Shown here piece after piece: positions 25,240 through 34,889 of a stretch of 64,000 nucleotides of DNA (the first letter of the stretch is position 1; every line of letters begins with the position of its first letter). This DNA comes from Bacteroidota bacterium. Its GTDB lineage: Bacteria > Bacteroidota > Bacteroidia > B-17B0 > Aurantibacillaceae. The notes under the pieces were generated by a model. The model had not been told where the DNA came from. It saw only the letters and a list, made by a program, of their open reading frames with translations, and ran no database searches. Both the position numbers and the translations under genes were made by a program. The stretch covers positions 21,881 to 85,880 of the forward strand of contig JAHBTI010000012.1 in the NCBI GenBank assembly GCA_019638705.1, written 5' to 3'.

Positions 25240-26556
25240 ATGGCAACAGCAACACAAAAATTTGTGAAGTACAAGGTTAAAGATATGTCTTTAGCCGAAT
25301 GGGGAAGAAAAGAAATTAAATTGGCAGAAGAAGAAATGCCCGGATTAATGGCATTGCGCAAAGAATACGGCGCAAGCAAACCTCTGAAAGGTGCGCGTAT
25401 TGCGGGTTGTTTGCACATGACCATTCAAACGGCGGTATTAATTGAAACTTTGGTTGAATTAGGCGCGGAAGTAACCTGGTCTTCTTGCAACATTTTCTCA
25501 ACGCAAGACCACGCCGCAGCAGCTATCGCCGCAGCAGGCATTTCTGTTTATGCTTGGAAAGGTATGAACGCCGAAGAGTTTGACTGGTGCATTGAACAAA
25601 CACTTTGGTTTGGCGAAGACCGCCAACCTTTGAACATGATTTTGGACGACGGCGGCGACTTAACCAACATGGTGTTTGACAAATATCCTGAATTGGCTGC
25701 GGGCATTAAAGGCTTGTCAGAAGAAACAACTACGGGCGTTCACCGCTTGTACGAACGCATGGCAAAAGGAACATTATTGTTGCCTGCCATTAACGTAAAC
25801 GACAGCGTTACCAAATCAAAATTTGACAACAAATACGGCTGCCGCGAAAGTTTGGTGGACGCTATTCGTCGCGCAACAGACATTATGCTTGCGGGCAAAG
25901 TGGCTGTGGTAGCAGGTTACGGCGATGTGGGCAAAGGCTCTGCACAATCGTTATCATCGCAAGGTGTGCGTGTAATTGTTACTGAAATTGACCCGATTTG
26001 CGCATTGCAAGCGGCAATGGACGGTTATCAAGTTCAAAAAATGGATAATGTAGTTGGCATTGCTGATATTATTGTTACCACCACAGGAAACAAAGACATC
26101 GTTGTTGGTCGCCATTTTGAAAAAATGAAACATAACGCTATTGTTTGTAACATCGGGCATTTTGATACAGAAATTGACATGGCTTGGTTGAACAAAAACT
26201 ACGGCTCAACCAAAGATGTGATTAAACCGCAAGTGGATAAATACACAATCAAAGGAAAAGACATTATTGTGTTGGCTGAAGGGCGTTTGGTAAACCTCGG
26301 TTGCGCCACAGGACACCCAAGTTTTGTAATGAGTAATTCATTTACCAACCAAACACTGGCGCAATTGGAATTGTGGACAAACGCTGCGGCTTACGAGAAA
26401 AAAGTTTACACCTTGCCAAAACATTTGGACGAAAAAGTAGCGCGTTTACACTTAGGAAAAATTGGCGTTGAATTGGACGTGTTGAACCAAGAGCAAGCCG
26501 ATTACATTGGTGTAAAAGTGGAAGGTCCATACAAACCTGAGCATTACAGATATTAA
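25240..26556 (+). CDS. ahcY: Adenosylhomocysteinase
   Basis: Hydrolyses S-adenosylhomocysteine to adenosine and homocysteine, keeping methyltransferases free from product inhibition. 438 aa, cytoplasmic NAD-dependent tetramer. The NAD-binding loop 'GYGDVGKG' (226-233), substrate segments '[16 protein letters not shown]' (57-72) and 'STQDHAAAA' (87-95), and the C-terminal 'YKPEHYRY' that reaches into the neighbouring NAD site are all present. The gene has its own promoter (25165-25195) and terminator (26579-26605), so it is monocistronic. Confidence 0.97.
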   Translation: MATATQKFVKYKVKDMSLAEWGRKEIKLAEEEMPGLMALRKEYGASKPLKGARIAGCLHMTIQTAVLIETLVELGAEVTWSSCNIFSTQDHAAAAIAAAGISVYAWKGMNAEEFDWCIEQTLWFGEDRQPLNMILDDGGDLTNMVFDKYPELAAGIKGLSEETTTGVHRLYERMAKGTLLLPAINVNDSVTKSKFDNKYGCRESLVDAIRRATDIMLAGKVAVVAGYGDVGKGSAQSLSSQGVRVIVTEIDPICALQAAMDGYQVQKMDNVVGIADIIVTTTGNKDIVVGRHFEKMKHNAIVCNIGHFDTEIDMAWLNKNYGSTKDVIKPQVDKYTIKGKDIIVLAEGRLVNLGCATGHPSFVMSNSFTNQTLAQLELWTNAAAYEKKVYTLPKHLDEKVARLHLGKIGVELDVLNQEQADYIGVKVEGPYKPEHYRY

Positions 26557-26578
26557 TTTTTAAAATTGATTTTTAAAG

Positions 26579-26605
26579 AGCCTTGCAGAAATGCAGGGCT
26601 TTTTT
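26579..26605 (+). terminator. ahcY terminator
   Basis: Stem AGCCTTGCA / TGCAGGGCT with GAAA tetraloop and one mismatch, followed by six T. Located 22 nt after the ahcY stop. Confidence 0.8.
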
Positions 26606-26657
26606 GTTTTTAAAAAATCCATAAACTAAAAAATACTTATTTTCGGCTTCACGCAAA

Positions 26658-28475
26658 ATGAAACACGCTGTTTTTTGTTTTTTTATTTTTTGTTCTTCCT
26701 GTTTGTATGCACAAGGCAGCAAACACGATACTGCTGCGGTTTTAAAACTTCTTGACAGCGCAAAAGCATACCTTGACAGCGATTACGACAAAGCACAGCA
26801 GTTTGCAGAAGCCGCAAAACAGCAATCTAAAAAAATAAAATACGGCAGAGGGCAAGCCTTAGCTTACAAGATGCTTGCTTCGGTGTATTACAACAAAGGC
26901 GAAATACCGCAGGCAGAAGAATACACGCTTATTGCGCTTGAAAAATTGCGTGTTTTCGGCACACTTTCCGAAGTTTCGGGGGCTACCAACCTTTTGGGGC
27001 TTATTTATATGTCGCAGGGAAAATACTATCAGGCAGAAAGTTATTTTCATCAGCTTTGGCAAATGTCTTCTTCGCTTAAAGACACGGCAAGCATGATTAA
27101 CGCCTTGCATAATTTGGGTGTGGTAAATCACTACAAAGGCGAATTTGATAAAACGGCAAAATTCTACGACCAATCTCTGCGCCTGGCAGAACGGGCAAAA
27201 GACGAAAAACGCATAAATGCCAATTTGCGCAATTTGGGTATGCTGTACGGTTCGCAACGCGAGCATGAGAAAGAAAAATTTTATATCAGAAAAGCCATGC
27301 ATGGTTTTAAAAAAGCAAACGACCGCCTTTCTATTGCGTACTGCTGGCAAGGTTTAGGCACGGCGCATTTTAATATGCTTCAGTTTGACAGTTCGCTGAT
27401 TGCACATGGCAATGCCCTGACTATTTTTGAAGATTTAGGAAAGAAAGACGGGGTTTCGCAGCAACTGTGCAACATAGCCGATATTTACGTTCAAAAAGAG
27501 CAGTACGGCAATGCCAAAGAATTTTATAATAAATCGGTGGTTCTGCTGAAACAAAGCAACGAAAAGTTTGGATTGATTTTGGCATACACAGGCTTGGCAA
27601 ACACACACTATGCAGAAGAACACCCAAAAATAGCGCGCCAGTATTACGACTCGGCACTAAGCACCGCCAAAGAAATAAATGCCGCGTGGCAAATGGCAGA
27701 TGTGTATTATTTTCTTGCCGACTTTGAAGCCTACAATAAAAATTACAAAGCCGCTTACGAAGCCTTAACGCATTATTCCAAAGGGAAAGACACGCTGCTG
27801 AGTGCCGAAAAAACAAAACTTGTGCATGAGCTGGAAGCGCAGTACGAAAACGAAAAAAAGCAAAAAGAAATTCGGGACAAACAAACCGAGATTTTGTATT
27901 TAAAAAAAACCAACCAAATGTATGTATGGCTGTGGGCATTGTCGGGCTTTGTGGCGTTGTTAATTGTGCTGTTGTTATTTAACTGGATAAAACACATTCG
28001 CGCAAAATCAAAACGCGCCATTGAACAAGAGCAAGCCAAAAAGAAAGCAGTGGAATTGGAACTGGAGTACAAGAAAAAAGAATTAACGCAATTGGCACTT
28101 CACATCAGCAATCAAAACGAGTTTTTGGAAAGTTTTAAAAACAACTTAAAAGAAGCAACTGACGAACAACAAAAAAAATCTTTGGAACGTGAATTGGAAT
28201 CAAAATTGGTGTTGGATAAACAGCGCGAAGATTTTGAAATGAACATCAATCTCATTCACGAAGATTTTTTCAGGAAATTGCAGGAAAAATTTCCGAGCCT
28301 GACTGAAAACGAAAAGAAACTCTGTGCCATGCTGCGCTTAAATCTTTCTTCAAAAGAAATTGCTTCTATTCAAAATATTTCGGCAAAAAGTGTAGAAATG
28401 AACCGCTACCGTTTGCGACAAAAATTACAGCTCAACAGCGAAGAAAATTTGAATGTTTTTCTTAGCTCCATTTAA
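26658..28475 (+). CDS. TPR sensor with membrane helix and LuxR-type HTH
   Basis: 605-aa one-component regulator of a kind common in Bacteroidota. A signal peptide (1-18, ending CLYAQG) exports a periplasmic array of TPR units (about 25-390; e.g. 'LGVVNHYKGEFDKTAKFYDQ'). A single transmembrane helix (about 421-442, MYVWLWALSGFVALLIVLLL) leads into a long cytoplasmic coiled coil (445-535). The C-terminal HTH (about 545-600, 'LTENEKKLCAMLRLNLSSKE') is LuxR-like. It would pass a periplasmic signal directly to DNA. No dedicated target is evident; the downstream Ig-like lipoprotein is a candidate by position only. Confidence 0.8.
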   Translation: MKHAVFCFFIFCSSCLYAQGSKHDTAAVLKLLDSAKAYLDSDYDKAQQFAEAAKQQSKKIKYGRGQALAYKMLASVYYNKGEIPQAEEYTLIALEKLRVFGTLSEVSGATNLLGLIYMSQGKYYQAESYFHQLWQMSSSLKDTASMINALHNLGVVNHYKGEFDKTAKFYDQSLRLAERAKDEKRINANLRNLGMLYGSQREHEKEKFYIRKAMHGFKKANDRLSIAYCWQGLGTAHFNMLQFDSSLIAHGNALTIFEDLGKKDGVSQQLCNIADIYVQKEQYGNAKEFYNKSVVLLKQSNEKFGLILAYTGLANTHYAEEHPKIARQYYDSALSTAKEINAAWQMADVYYFLADFEAYNKNYKAAYEALTHYSKGKDTLLSAEKTKLVHELEAQYENEKKQKEIRDKQTEILYLKKTNQMYVWLWALSGFVALLIVLLLFNWIKHIRAKSKRAIEQEQAKKKAVELELEYKKKELTQLALHISNQNEFLESFKNNLKEATDEQQKKSLERELESKLVLDKQREDFEMNINLIHEDFFRKLQEKFPSLTENEKKLCAMLRLNLSSKEIASIQNISAKSVEMNRYRLRQKLQLNSEENLNVFLSSI

Positions 28476-28616
28476 CCATATTGTTGAAAATCAACAAGAC
28501 CACATCTTTATGTAGGGACTGTATTTATTCGGTGTAGGGGCAATGTAGGGGTAAAAAATTTGGTTTTGCTTTTATTTTACAACACTTTTGCCACAACAAT
28601 ATTAAAACATATAATT

Positions 28617-29972
28617 ATGGAAATTAAAAAAATTATCAAAACAACCGTCATGGCTTTTGCAGGAATAGCAATAGCAATAGGAATACCTTTTGTTTCGTGT
28701 AAGAAAAAAGAGGAAACTCCGCCCGCAACTACAACAACGACTACCACCACCACAGGAGGTTCAACAACAGGTGGCAACCCAACGGACACCAAATATGTGC
28801 TGGTGATTAGCAACGGCGCGCAAGCCGTTCCTATGGGGAAAGAAATGCCGCTTAAAGCGCATTTGGTTTCGGAAACGGGCGAAGTTACAAATGCCACAAA
28901 CGTAACGTGGAGTTCTGATGTGGGAAGCATAAGCGGTGCTAATTTTTTGGCAGGAAGTTCTGTAACCGTGGGTGTTATTTCTGCTTCTGCCCAGCACAAC
29001 GGAAAAACTTATACTGCTCAAGTGCCTGTGAGCATTGAAGGTGCAAGCAATCTGTTTGGTGTTGTACCCTCTGCAATTATATGGTCGCCGATTGGCGGCG
29101 ATATTCCGCTTATGGTGGTTTATCTTGGCAGCCAAAGCACATCGTATTCATTTTCGTCCACCAATGCCAATATTGCTTCCGTTTCAAGTGCGGGTGTGGT
29201 GTCGTTTCATAAAGCGGGAAACACCACCATTGTAGTAAAAGCCACTATCGGCGGACAAAATTCCGAAATTTATGTTCCTGTGCTGGTTGTTGCCGAACCC
29301 GAAATTCCGCTGCCTGTAACGCGCGTGGAAGTAAAACCTGCCGTGGGTGAATTGTTTCGCGGCGAAGAGTTGCAAATGGAAGCCAAAGCCTATAACAGCA
29401 AAGGCGAAGATGTAACCAACAAAGTTACTTTCAGCTACGTTGTAGAAGAAAAACTGGAGGAAGACGGATTTTCGTTCGGCATACCTGTTTCTATTAACAA
29501 CACAGGAAAAGTAAAAGCCTTAACCATTGGTAATGCTTATGTAAAAGTAACGGCTGAAGGCATTATGGGACAAGCTGAAATTATTGTAAACCCCGATACA
29601 GTTATTATGGTTACACCGTTCCATGTTCAGCTTGGCGGTATGGTGTTTGACCCCATGAATCCAATGAATCCGCCTACTGCCGGTCCTTCCGAACAAACCT
29701 TTACAGCCAAAATGCAAAAAGTGGACAGAGATAAATACAGGGCAAAAAATCCGAACTTCCTTATTGATTTACCAAATCCAAGTAATTTAGAGTGGGTGCT
29801 TCCCGAAGATTTTATTCCCATGTATCCTGATATGTTTAAAGTGGTTACTCTAAGCAATAAAACCACCACAAGCGTTAAGGCAACAAAAATAGACGGCAAA
29901 AGCGGTGCTACCACCGTAATAGCACGGTCAGGAATTTACGGTGGCGTTGGCTCGGTGTTTGTAAGTCCGTAA
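28617..29972 (+). CDS. Lipoprotein with bacterial Ig-like (BIG2) domains
   Basis: 451 aa from ATG 28617; the longer frame from 28560 adds residues without signal character. The signal peptide ends at 'PFVSC', giving lipid-modified Cys28, followed by Lys residues and a Thr-rich linker (a run of nine Thr). At least three Ig-like repeats follow, including BIG2-type phrases 'NATNVTWSSDVGSIS', 'ANIASVSSAGVVSFHKAG' and 'VNPDTVIMVTP'. Likely surface-exposed and structural. A strong terminator follows (30000-30037). Confidence 0.75.
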   Translation: MEIKKIIKTTVMAFAGIAIAIGIPFVSCKKKEETPPATTTTTTTTTGGSTTGGNPTDTKYVLVISNGAQAVPMGKEMPLKAHLVSETGEVTNATNVTWSSDVGSISGANFLAGSSVTVGVISASAQHNGKTYTAQVPVSIEGASNLFGVVPSAIIWSPIGGDIPLMVVYLGSQSTSYSFSSTNANIASVSSAGVVSFHKAGNTTIVVKATIGGQNSEIYVPVLVVAEPEIPLPVTRVEVKPAVGELFRGEELQMEAKAYNSKGEDVTNKVTFSYVVEEKLEEDGFSFGIPVSINNTGKVKALTIGNAYVKVTAEGIMGQAEIIVNPDTVIMVTPFHVQLGGMVFDPMNPMNPPTAGPSEQTFTAKMQKVDRDKYRAKNPNFLIDLPNPSNLEWVLPEDFIPMYPDMFKVVTLSNKTTTSVKATKIDGKSGATTVIARSGIYGGVGSVFVSP

Positions 29973-29999
29973 ACAACACGTTTTATATTGAACTCACAA

Positions 30000-30037
30000 A
30001 ATCCCGATTGAATAATTTTCAATCGGGATTTTTTTTA
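30000..30037 (+). terminator. Terminator of the Ig-like lipoprotein gene
   Basis: Perfect stem AATCCCGATTGAA / TTCAATCGGGATT with a 5-nt loop and a following run of eight or more T, 28 nt after the stop codon. Confidence 0.9.
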
Positions 30038-30170
30038 CCGTTCACCGCCAAAAATTATCTGTTCACCGCCGTGCATTTACAACTCACCTAATACGCCTTG
30101 TTCGAATGCTTGCGCTGAATGTATTTTTGCGGCATAAATTTAGAAACTGAAGTTGTTTAAAGTCCTCTGT

Positions 30171-30211
30171 CACTTCGAGTAGCCCGAAGAATGAGGGCGT
30201 ATCGAGAAGTG
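30171..30211 (-). repeat. CACTTCTCGA hairpin repeat, inverted
   Basis: Full unit in reverse orientation. Its flanks ('TTTAAAGTCCTCTGT' before and 'GATTTTACGACTTCA' after) also match the flanks of the copy at 62521, so the mobile or duplicated unit is longer than the hairpin. Confidence 0.8.
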
Positions 30212-30255
30212 ATTTTACGACTTCACTGTTTTAATAAGAATGTAACAACAAATAA

Positions 30256-31386
30256 TTGAACCGAATTTTTAAAATAATAAAACGAACCATGATAATTTTA
30301 TTCAGTGTCATTTTGCTTTTAGCAGTAGCCGCTATTTTTTATATCCGTCAGGCTAAATTCGGGAAAGCCCCGTCAGGGAAGCGTTTGGAGCAAATACAAA
30401 AATCGCCGAATTACAAAAACGGAAAATTTCAAAACATACATTTTACGCCCACTCTCACCAAAGGTTATTCTATGTCGGGCGTGTTATACAAATTTCTGTT
30501 TAAAAAATCGCCGCGCCTAAGACCAACGGACAGTATTCCTTCCATAAAAACAGATTTACTCAAAATTCCGACTGACAGCAATGTGTTGGTGTGGTTCGGA
30601 CATTCATCATACTTTATGCAACTCAACGGTAAACGTTTTTTAATTGACCCTGTGTTTAGCGGCAACGCTTCGCCCATTCCGAACAGCAACACTTCATTTA
30701 AAGGTAGCGATATTTATACCGTAAACGATTTACCCGAAATTGATTATTTGCTCATCACTCACGACCATTACGACCACTTGGATTACGAAACAATTTTGCA
30801 ATTAAAAAATAAAACAAACTTGGTTATTTGCGGTTTGGGCGTGGGCGAACATTTTGAACATTGGGGTTACGATGCGAAGAAAATTATTGAAAAAGACTGG
30901 AACGAAACAGTATCGTTGGAACATGACATTCGTTTGCACACAGCACCTGCACGGCATTTTTCAGGAAGAAGTTTTACACGCGACAATACCTTGTGGTTAT
31001 CGTACATCATTGAAACACCAAATAAAAAAATATATGTTGGCGGCGACAGCGGTTACGACACACACTTTGCAGACATCGGAAAAAAGTTTGAAGCGTTTGA
31101 TTTGGTAATTCTTGACAACGGACAATACCACGAAGCGTGGCGCGCCATTCACATGTTTCCCGAAGATGTGCTGAAAGCCGCGAACGAATTAAATGCAAAA
31201 TGTTTATTTCCTGTTCATTCTTCAAAATTTGCATTGGCACTCCACGCTTGGGATACATCACTAAACGAAATTTCAGAGAAAAATAAAACGGCTCAAATTC
31301 CTTTGGTAACGCCTGTCATCGGTGAATTGGTAGATTTGAATAACACCAATCAAGAATTTAAACAGTGGTGGAAAGAATTAAAATAA
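30256..31386 (+). CDS. Membrane-anchored metallo-beta-lactamase fold hydrolase (UlaG/NAPE-PLD-like)
   Basis: 376 aa. An N-terminal hydrophobic helix (about 12-30) anchors the protein or exports it. The metal site 'THDHYDHLD' gives the HxHxDH motif; further ligands appear as 'APARHFSG', 'GGDSGYDTHF' and 'FPVHSSKF'. The pattern resembles the NAPE-phospholipase D and UlaG branch of the superfamily, so a phosphodiester or lactone substrate is plausible. The frame opens with TTG at 30256 (NRIFKIIKRT gives a positive n-region); the first ATG is at 30289. Terminator at 31401. Confidence 0.8.
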   Translation: MNRIFKIIKRTMIILFSVILLLAVAAIFYIRQAKFGKAPSGKRLEQIQKSPNYKNGKFQNIHFTPTLTKGYSMSGVLYKFLFKKSPRLRPTDSIPSIKTDLLKIPTDSNVLVWFGHSSYFMQLNGKRFLIDPVFSGNASPIPNSNTSFKGSDIYTVNDLPEIDYLLITHDHYDHLDYETILQLKNKTNLVICGLGVGEHFEHWGYDAKKIIEKDWNETVSLEHDIRLHTAPARHFSGRSFTRDNTLWLSYIIETPNKKIYVGGDSGYDTHFADIGKKFEAFDLVILDNGQYHEAWRAIHMFPEDVLKAANELNAKCLFPVHSSKFALALHAWDTSLNEISEKNKTAQIPLVTPVIGELVDLNNTNQEFKQWWKELK

Positions 31387-31400
31387 GTTTCACCCTAAAT

Positions 31401-31428
31401 CCCTCCCCAAAGTGGAGGGACTTTTTTA
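31401..31428 (+). terminator. Terminator of the metallo-hydrolase gene
   Basis: CCCTCC / GGAGGG stem with 7-nt loop followed by ACTTTTTTAT. The word is also one of the CCTCCCC hairpin repeats seen inside the nuo operon. It overlaps the stop end of the convergent YdeI-like gene. Confidence 0.6.
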
Positions 31429-31929
31429 TGTCTTCTTCAAACTTCTCATCATCTCGCCAAAATCTTGTTTTTTGTGCATGGCGTTAATTACGTTTACAAT
31501 TCTACCTGCTTTGGTGGCTGCGCCTTTAGCTGTATAAACGTAACGGTGAAAATAATTTCGGTGTGAAAGCAACAAGGAATTAAATTGTTTCAACGCAATG
31601 TCATCGTCGTTTAAACATTCCATTAATTCCGCTGATTGAAGTGCGGGCGAAGTATCTACTTCAATTTTTAAATGGAGCATTGCACCCTCGTTTTTGCCGA
31701 GTTTTTTTCTTAGCTCTGCATTCAGGGGAATAATAAAATTTCCGTCTTTCATCGGCATACACGACAAACGTTCTACGTTTACATCGTCTAAAAAACCTTT
31801 TACGCGAAACTCGCGCCTGTTTTTCAATTTCAGTTTTTTCCAAATATCCACAGGCATTTCCACATACGACCAACCTGTTTTTTCTTTGTTGTTTGAAAAT
31901 TTTTGAATGATTGTTTTATACGCAGGCAT
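31426..31929 (-). CDS. YdeI/OmpD-associated family protein with DUF1905
   Basis: 167 aa, cytoplasmic. An N-terminal DUF1905 barrel (about 1-90; 'GWSYVEMPVDIWKKL', 'REFRVKGFLDDV') is joined to a C-terminal YdeI/OmdA helical segment ('YTAKGAATKAGRIVNVINAM'). The biochemical role of this family is not established. It lies 22 nt downstream of rsgA on the same strand and may be co-transcribed. Confidence 0.75.
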   Translation of the reverse strand: MPAYKTIIQKFSNNKEKTGWSYVEMPVDIWKKLKLKNRREFRVKGFLDDVNVERLSCMPMKDGNFIIPLNAELRKKLGKNEGAMLHLKIEVDTSPALQSAELMECLNDDDIALKQFNSLLLSHRNYFHRYVYTAKGAATKAGRIVNVINAMHKKQDFGEMMRSLKKT

Positions 31930-31951
31930 AATACTTTTGACTTGAAACTTC

Positions 31952-32884
31952 TTACTTAATTTCCCATGCTTTCCAGTCCATTTCTTCGCCGTTTAAAATG
32001 CCAAGATAAGAATGATAACGTTCCTCACTTATTTCATTGGCTTCTACGGCAGCAATCACGGCACATTTAGGCTCGTTTATATGCAGACAATTATTGAATT
32101 TGCAATCGTTCATGCGCGCTCTTATTTCAGGAAAGTAATGTCCGATTTCTTCTTTTTTCATTTCCACCAAACCTAATTCTTTTATGCCGGGCGTGTCAAT
32201 AATGTTGCCGCCGAAACTTAACGAATGTAACTCTGCAAAGGTGGTAGTGTGCATTCCTTTTAAATGCACCGAAGAAATTTCACCTGTTTTTAAATTCAAA
32301 CTCGGCTCTAAAGCATTGATAAACGTGGATTTCCCAACGCCCGAATGTCCTGTAATTAAAGTGGTTTTGTCTTTAAACAAGGGTTTTAATTTTTCAATCT
32401 GCGTTTTGTCATAGCTGCTTACTTCAAAACATTCGTAGCCAACATTTGTATAAAGCGCAATAATTTCTTTTTGAATGTTTAAAAGTTCATCGTTCAGCAA
32501 ATCACTTTTATTAAAAATTAATTTGGCGGGAATGTTGTAGGCTTCGGCAGTTATCAAAAAACGGTCAATAAAACCCAAACTTGTGCGCGGCGATACAAGC
32601 GTAGCAATCAACACGGCTTGGTCTAAATTGCTTGCCAAAATTTGCGCTTGCTTGCTCAGATTAATGGATTTACGAATGATGTAATTTTTTCGCGGATAAA
32701 TTTTTGTGATAGCTGCTTCTTCGTTTTCGTCTTGCTCAATGTCCACCATATCGCCAACGGCAACGGGATTGGTGGTTTTTCTTCCCTCCAAACGAATTTT
32801 GCCTACAAGCACACATTCAAAAATTTTGTTGTTTGCTTTTACAAGGTATTTGCTGCCTGTGGATTTTGTAACAACGCCTGTCAT
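31952..32884 (-). CDS. rsgA: Ribosome small subunit-dependent GTPase A
   Basis: Late 30S ribosome maturation GTPase, 310 aa from ATG 32884 (an upstream extension to 32986 is not family-like and would overlap the divergent polX). The permuted GTPase order is visible: G4 NKSD (125-128), G1 'GHSGVGKST' (179-187), G3 DTPG (230-233). An N-terminal OB fold (about 1-70) and a zinc site C261, C266, H268, C274 ('CKFNNCLHINEPKC') complete the family layout. Confidence 0.94.
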   Translation of the reverse strand: MTGVVTKSTGSKYLVKANNKIFECVLVGKIRLEGRKTTNPVAVGDMVDIEQDENEEAAITKIYPRKNYIIRKSINLSKQAQILASNLDQAVLIATLVSPRTSLGFIDRFLITAEAYNIPAKLIFNKSDLLNDELLNIQKEIIALYTNVGYECFEVSSYDKTQIEKLKPLFKDKTTLITGHSGVGKSTFINALEPSLNLKTGEISSVHLKGMHTTTFAELHSLSFGGNIIDTPGIKELGLVEMKKEEIGHYFPEIRARMNDCKFNNCLHINEPKCAVIAAVEANEISEERYHSYLGILNGEEMDWKAWEIK

Positions 32885-32910
32885 AATTAATGCGTGAAAG
32901 TACAAATTAT

Positions 32911-32918
32911 TAAATTTG
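32911..32918 (+). promoter_or_regulatory. -7 box of the PolX gene
   Basis: TAAATTTG fits TAnnTTTG and ends 8 nt before ATG 32927. This makes the GTG at 32894 (upstream of the box) an unlikely start and predicts a leaderless or nearly leaderless mRNA. Confidence 0.5.
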
Positions 32919-32926
32919 GCTCTCCT

Positions 32927-34528
32927 ATGACCAACGACGATATTATTGACGCACTTGAACTCACTTCCAAACTCATGGAATTGCATGAGGAAAATCCGTT
33001 TAAAGTAAAAGCCTACGCAAATGCCGCGTTTAAACTTTCAAAATTGCGTTACGATTTTGAGGGCAAAAGCGAAAAAGACATTGAAAGCATTGAGGGCATT
33101 GGCAAAGGCATCTCCGCAAAAATTATTGAACTCATTAACACAGGCACAAGTTCCGAATTGGAAAAACTGCGGGCACAAACGCCAAACGGTGTCATTGAAA
33201 TGTTAGACATTAAAGGGCTTGGTGCAAAAAAAGTGCGGCAGCTTTGGCAGGAGTTAAATATTGAAAGTATTGGCGAATTACTTTACGCCTGCAACGAAAA
33301 CCGTTTGATTACACTCAAAGGTTTTGGCGAAAAAACACAGGCGCAAGTCAAAAAAAACATTGAGTTTAAACTCGCCAGCGCAAATAAATTTCATTACGCT
33401 TCGTTGGAAAAATCGGTGTTAAGTTTGGTGCAACACATTTCCGAAAAACACAACCTACAATGCGCCGCCGTTGGTGAATTAGCGCGCAAATGCGAAGTAA
33501 TTGACAACATTGAAATTTTAGTTGGAAGCACAGAAATTACTTTGAATGAACATGATTTTGAAAAAAATATTCCGCTTGCTGTGAATTATATTTTTTGTGA
33601 GGCAGACGAATTTAATTACAAATTTGTTGAGCTTTCATCTGCACAAGAACACTTAAATAATATTCATTTTTCGTCTTTGCCCAAAAAACAATTTTCTTCT
33701 CAGCAAGAAATTTACGCCGAATTAAAATTGCAATACATTGAACCCGAATTGCGCGAAGGTTTACACGAAATTGAATTGGCGAAAGAAAATAAAATTCCTG
33801 CGCTAATTGAGTTGAAAGATTTAAAAGGCATTTTGCACAATCACAGCACCTACAGCGACGGCGTGCACACGCTTAAAGAAATGGCGGATTATTGCAAACA
33901 CTTGGGCTACGAATACTTTGGCATTTGCGACCACTCCAAAAGCGCGACTTATGCAAAGGGTTTAAGCATTGAACGTGTTTTGGAACAGCAACAGGAAATT
34001 GAAACATTAAATGCTGCTTATCAAAATTTTAAAATCTTAAAAGGCATTGAAAGCGATATTTTAAATGACGGCTCTTTGGATTATCCCGAAGACATTTTAA
34101 AAACCTTTGATTTTGTTGTTGCTTCGGTTCATTCCAATTTAAAAATGAACGAAGAAAAAGCAACCGAACGTTTAATTAAAGCCATTGAAAATCCTTACAC
34201 GTCCATTCTCGGACACCCCACAGGGCGTTTGCTTTTGGCGCGTGAGGGTTATCCCATTCATCACAAAAAAGTGATTGATGCTTGCGCCGCAAACAAAGTT
34301 CACATTGAATTGAACGCGCACCCCTACCGCTTGGATATTGACTGGCGTTGGATTTGGTATTGCGTGGAGCGTGGCGTAAAAATTTCCATTAATCCCGATG
34401 CACACCACAAAGAGGGTTTTCACGATATGTATTTTGGCGTGTGCGCCGCACGAAAAGGAATGTTAAGCAAAGATTTTTGTTTAAATGCGCTTGGGTTAGA
34501 GGAGTTGGTGAGGGCGTTTGGGAAGTAA
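32927..34528 (+). CDS. PolX-family protein with degenerate polymerase site and intact PHP domain
   Basis: 533 aa. The N-terminal helix-hairpin-helix part (about 1-150; 'GIGKGISAKIIELI', 'IKGLGAKKVRQLW') binds DNA. In the X-family palm the usual 'GS.RR' is 'GELAR' (183-187) and the paired catalytic aspartates (DxD) read N194-I-E196, so nucleotidyl transfer is probably lost. The C-terminal PHP domain looks complete: 'LHNHSTYSDG' (303-312), 'ICDHS' (333-337), 'GIESDIL', 'HPTGR' and 'NPDAHH'. This suggests a phosphoesterase or 3'-5' exonuclease used in repair. Start chosen at ATG 32927 because the -7 box lies upstream of it. Confidence 0.85.
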   Translation: MTNDDIIDALELTSKLMELHEENPFKVKAYANAAFKLSKLRYDFEGKSEKDIESIEGIGKGISAKIIELINTGTSSELEKLRAQTPNGVIEMLDIKGLGAKKVRQLWQELNIESIGELLYACNENRLITLKGFGEKTQAQVKKNIEFKLASANKFHYASLEKSVLSLVQHISEKHNLQCAAVGELARKCEVIDNIEILVGSTEITLNEHDFEKNIPLAVNYIFCEADEFNYKFVELSSAQEHLNNIHFSSLPKKQFSSQQEIYAELKLQYIEPELREGLHEIELAKENKIPALIELKDLKGILHNHSTYSDGVHTLKEMADYCKHLGYEYFGICDHSKSATYAKGLSIERVLEQQQEIETLNAAYQNFKILKGIESDILNDGSLDYPEDILKTFDFVVASVHSNLKMNEEKATERLIKAIENPYTSILGHPTGRLLLAREGYPIHHKKVIDACAANKVHIELNAHPYRLDIDWRWIWYCVERGVKISINPDAHHKEGFHDMYFGVCAARKGMLSKDFCLNALGLEELVRAFGK

Positions 34529-34537
34529 AATCATTAA

Positions 34538-34570
34538 TTTTGTTTTCCAATAGAAAACTTTTTACATTTG
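34538..34570 (+). promoter_or_regulatory. higBA promoter
   Basis: TTTTG (34538-34542), 20-nt spacer and TACATTTG (34563-34570) form a near-ideal Bacteroidota promoter. The -7 box ends only 4 nt before the toxin ATG at 34575, so the mRNA start should fall at or beyond the ATG. Confidence 0.55.
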
Positions 34571-34574
34571 CATA

Positions 34575-34889
34575 ATGTTTAACATCATTGCCCGAAAAAC
34601 CTTGTTGGATTATTGTAAAAAATATCCTGTGGCGGCAGCGGCTTTATACGAATGGTATCACGAGTTTGAAAATTGCGATTTTAAAAACTTTAATGAGTTG
34701 AAGCAAAAATACGGCAATGCAAGCATTGTAGCCGACGACAGAGTAGTGTTTAACATTATGGGAAATCATTTTCGTTTGGTAGTGCGCTTGGTGTTTGAGT
34801 TTAAAGCCGTACAAATAAAATGGTTTGGCACACATACCGAGTACAACAAAATAAATGTGGAAGAAATAAAATTTAAAAAAGGAAAATAA
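34575..34889 (+). CDS. higB: HigB-family mRNA interferase toxin
   Basis: 104-aa RelE-like endoribonuclease that cleaves translating mRNA at the ribosome. It matches the HigB_toxin family: 'LYEWYHEFENCDFKNFNELK', 'ADDRVVFNIMGNHFRLVVRL' and 'QIKWFGTHTEYNKIN' are the recognisable blocks, with basic and His residues in the active face. Toxin precedes antitoxin, as in hig loci, and the stop/start codons overlap (TAATG at 34887-34891). Confidence 0.88.
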   Translation: MFNIIARKTLLDYCKKYPVAAAALYEWYHEFENCDFKNFNELKQKYGNASIVADDRVVFNIMGNHFRLVVRLVFEFKAVQIKWFGTHTEYNKINVEEIKFKKGK

